Below are positions 63,246-64,000 of a DNA stretch of 64,000 bases, in pieces; the first letter of the stretch is position 1; each line of letters begins with the position of its first letter. The notes beneath the pieces were generated by a model. The model did not search any database and was not told where the DNA came from. It saw only the letters and a program-made list of their open reading frames with translations. The DNA is taken from assembly GCA_016025055.1 (NCBI GenBank), contig CP065590.1:4030001-4094000 (forward strand), read 5' to 3'. A program made the translations under genes and the position numbers. This DNA is from Chryseobacterium indologenes (GTDB lineage: Bacteria > Bacteroidota > Bacteroidia > Flavobacteriales > Weeksellaceae).

Positions 63246-64000
63246 ATGAAAGCAGCCGTTTTTCATTCACCCGGTAATATTACCTGTGATACCGTTGAGG
63301 ATCCCAGGATTCAGGATGAACGTGATATCATTTTAAAGGTTACTTCCACCGCAATCTGCGGCAGTGATCTGCACATGTACTCAGGAGGGATCCCTCAGGC
63401 CAGGCCAATGGTAATGGGTCATGAATTTATGGGAATAGTGGAAGAAACCGGGAAAAATATCACCCATCTAAAAGCAGGCGACAGGGTAGTTGTTCCCTTT
63501 CCCATTGCCTGTGGAAGCTGCTTTTTTTGCCAGCATGACCTTCCTACCGCCTGCGAACACAGCAATCCCGATCATTATGGTCCTGAGGGAGGAATCATTA
63601 CAGAAAAAGGCGGTGCTTTATTTGGATATACAGATTTATATGGTGGCTATGATGGAGGGCAAGCTCAATATGTAAGAGTTCCTTATGCTCACTTTGGCCC
63701 CAGAAAAGTCCCGGAAAACCTATCTGATGAACAGGTTTTATTCCTTACCGATATCTTTCCGACAGGTTATACCGGCGTTATGTGGGGAGAACTGAAAGGA
63801 GGAGAAACGGTAGTTGTCTTTGGTGCAGGTCCTGTAGGCTCTATGGCAGTGAAAAGTGCTATTCTTTATAATGCTAAAAAAGTAATAGTCGTTGATACTC
63901 TACAGTACAGATTAGATCAGCTCAGAAAGCTGACCGGTTGCGAAACAATTTTATGGAAAGACGCAGAAAGTACCATTGAGCAAATAAGGGATATGACAGA
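63246..64000 (+). CDS. Zinc-dependent alcohol dehydrogenase (3' end outside window)
   Basis: The frame is open from the ATG at 63246 to the window edge (251 codons plus 2 nt). The medium-chain dehydrogenase pattern is clear: catalytic zinc ligands CGSDLH and GHEFMG, structural zinc Cys in ACGSCFFCQHDLPTACEH (spacing slightly unusual), and the NAD(P) Rossmann motif VVFGAGPVGSMAV. It resembles glutathione-independent formaldehyde dehydrogenases. It is 38 bp after the catalase and probably part of the same stress unit. The substrate cannot be assigned. Confidence 0.92.
   Translation, partial: MKAAVFHSPGNITCDTVEDPRIQDERDIILKVTSTAICGSDLHMYSGGIPQARPMVMGHEFMGIVEETGKNITHLKAGDRVVVPFPIACGSCFFCQHDLPTACEHSNPDHYGPEGGIITEKGGALFGYTDLYGGYDGGQAQYVRVPYAHFGPRKVPENLSDEQVLFLTDIFPTGYTGVMWGELKGGETVVVFGAGPVGSMAVKSAILYNAKKVIVVDTLQYRLDQLRKLTGCETILWKDAESTIEQIRDMT

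Noticed and set aside
1..64000. CRISPR arrays, transposases, prophage genes, tRNA and rRNA
   Set aside because: Looked for; no direct-repeat array, no transposase or integrase reading frame, and no cloverleaf or rRNA-like segment was recognised.

Overview
The window looks like chromosomal DNA of a Chryseobacterium-type flavobacterium (Bacteroidota, Weeksellaceae). The base composition is AT-rich and many genes are preceded by the Bacteroidota -7 promoter box TAnnTTTG rather than a Shine-Dalgarno signal. Secreted proteins carry C-terminal type IX secretion (T9SS) sorting domains, and bacillithiol-type accessory genes are present. No rRNA, tRNA, CRISPR array, prophage or insertion sequence was recognised.

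Layout. 1-2349: two adjacent M28-type secreted peptidases, the first cut by the window edge. 2551-3360: rpmI-rplT with their own promoter and terminator. 3451-12508: an island of lineage-specific genes (small lipoproteins, an alpha/beta hydrolase, secreted proteins of unknown function, and a TPR histidine kinase with its NarL-type regulator). It separates rpmI-rplT from infC-thrS (12590-15182), genes that are adjacent in most bacteria. 15616-16706: a 41-residue ORF overlapping an M19 dipeptidase gene. 16857-18400: a helical-repeat protein. 18549-22857: the leucine operon leuA-C-D-B. 22986-24821: DUF4230, thioredoxin-like and MazG-like genes. 25002-26139: a TNT-domain lipoprotein with a small partner gene. 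26644-31992: two paralogous reprolysin-like T9SS metalloproteases. 32358-34014: DinB-like protein and acyl-CoA dehydrogenase. 34205-36087: secreted endonuclease I. 36124-36330: interspersed-type hairpin repeats. 36439-37827: SatD-like regulator plus DUF3307 membrane protein behind three regularly spaced palindromes. 37864-40227: purC, purF. 40510-41454: glycerophosphodiesterase. 41540-44681: three paralogous outer-membrane beta-barrels. 45112-46980: surface protein with YadA-like head repeats and an S74 chaperone domain. 47049-53140: aroB, rluB-like, amidase, pncA, DEAD-box helicase. 53342-55303: a bacillithiol-linked operon. 55407-57808: divergent MocR-type regulator and EamA transporter. 57893-64000: a stress region (small lipoprotein, Crp/Fnr regulator, DUF892 ferritin-like protein, two unknown proteins, large catalase, zinc alcohol dehydrogenase cut by the edge).

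A technical point affects the annotation. Seven genes are each broken by one missing A or T in a short homopolymer, and adding one base restores a convincing full-length protein every time. This looks like systematic assembly or sequencing error rather than seven true pseudogenes, so those genes are reported as single loci with the break position.

The most interesting biology is: (a) the TNT NAD-glycohydrolase-like lipoprotein and its candidate immunity partner; (b) the triple 20-bp palindrome array with exact 29-bp spacing at a probably leaderless satD promoter; (c) two matching Crp/Fnr-type boxes at class-II positions flanking a Crp/Fnr gene in the stress region; (d) infC with a probable AUA start and no linked rpmI-rplT; and (e) the 41-residue ORF coupled to a dipeptidase.
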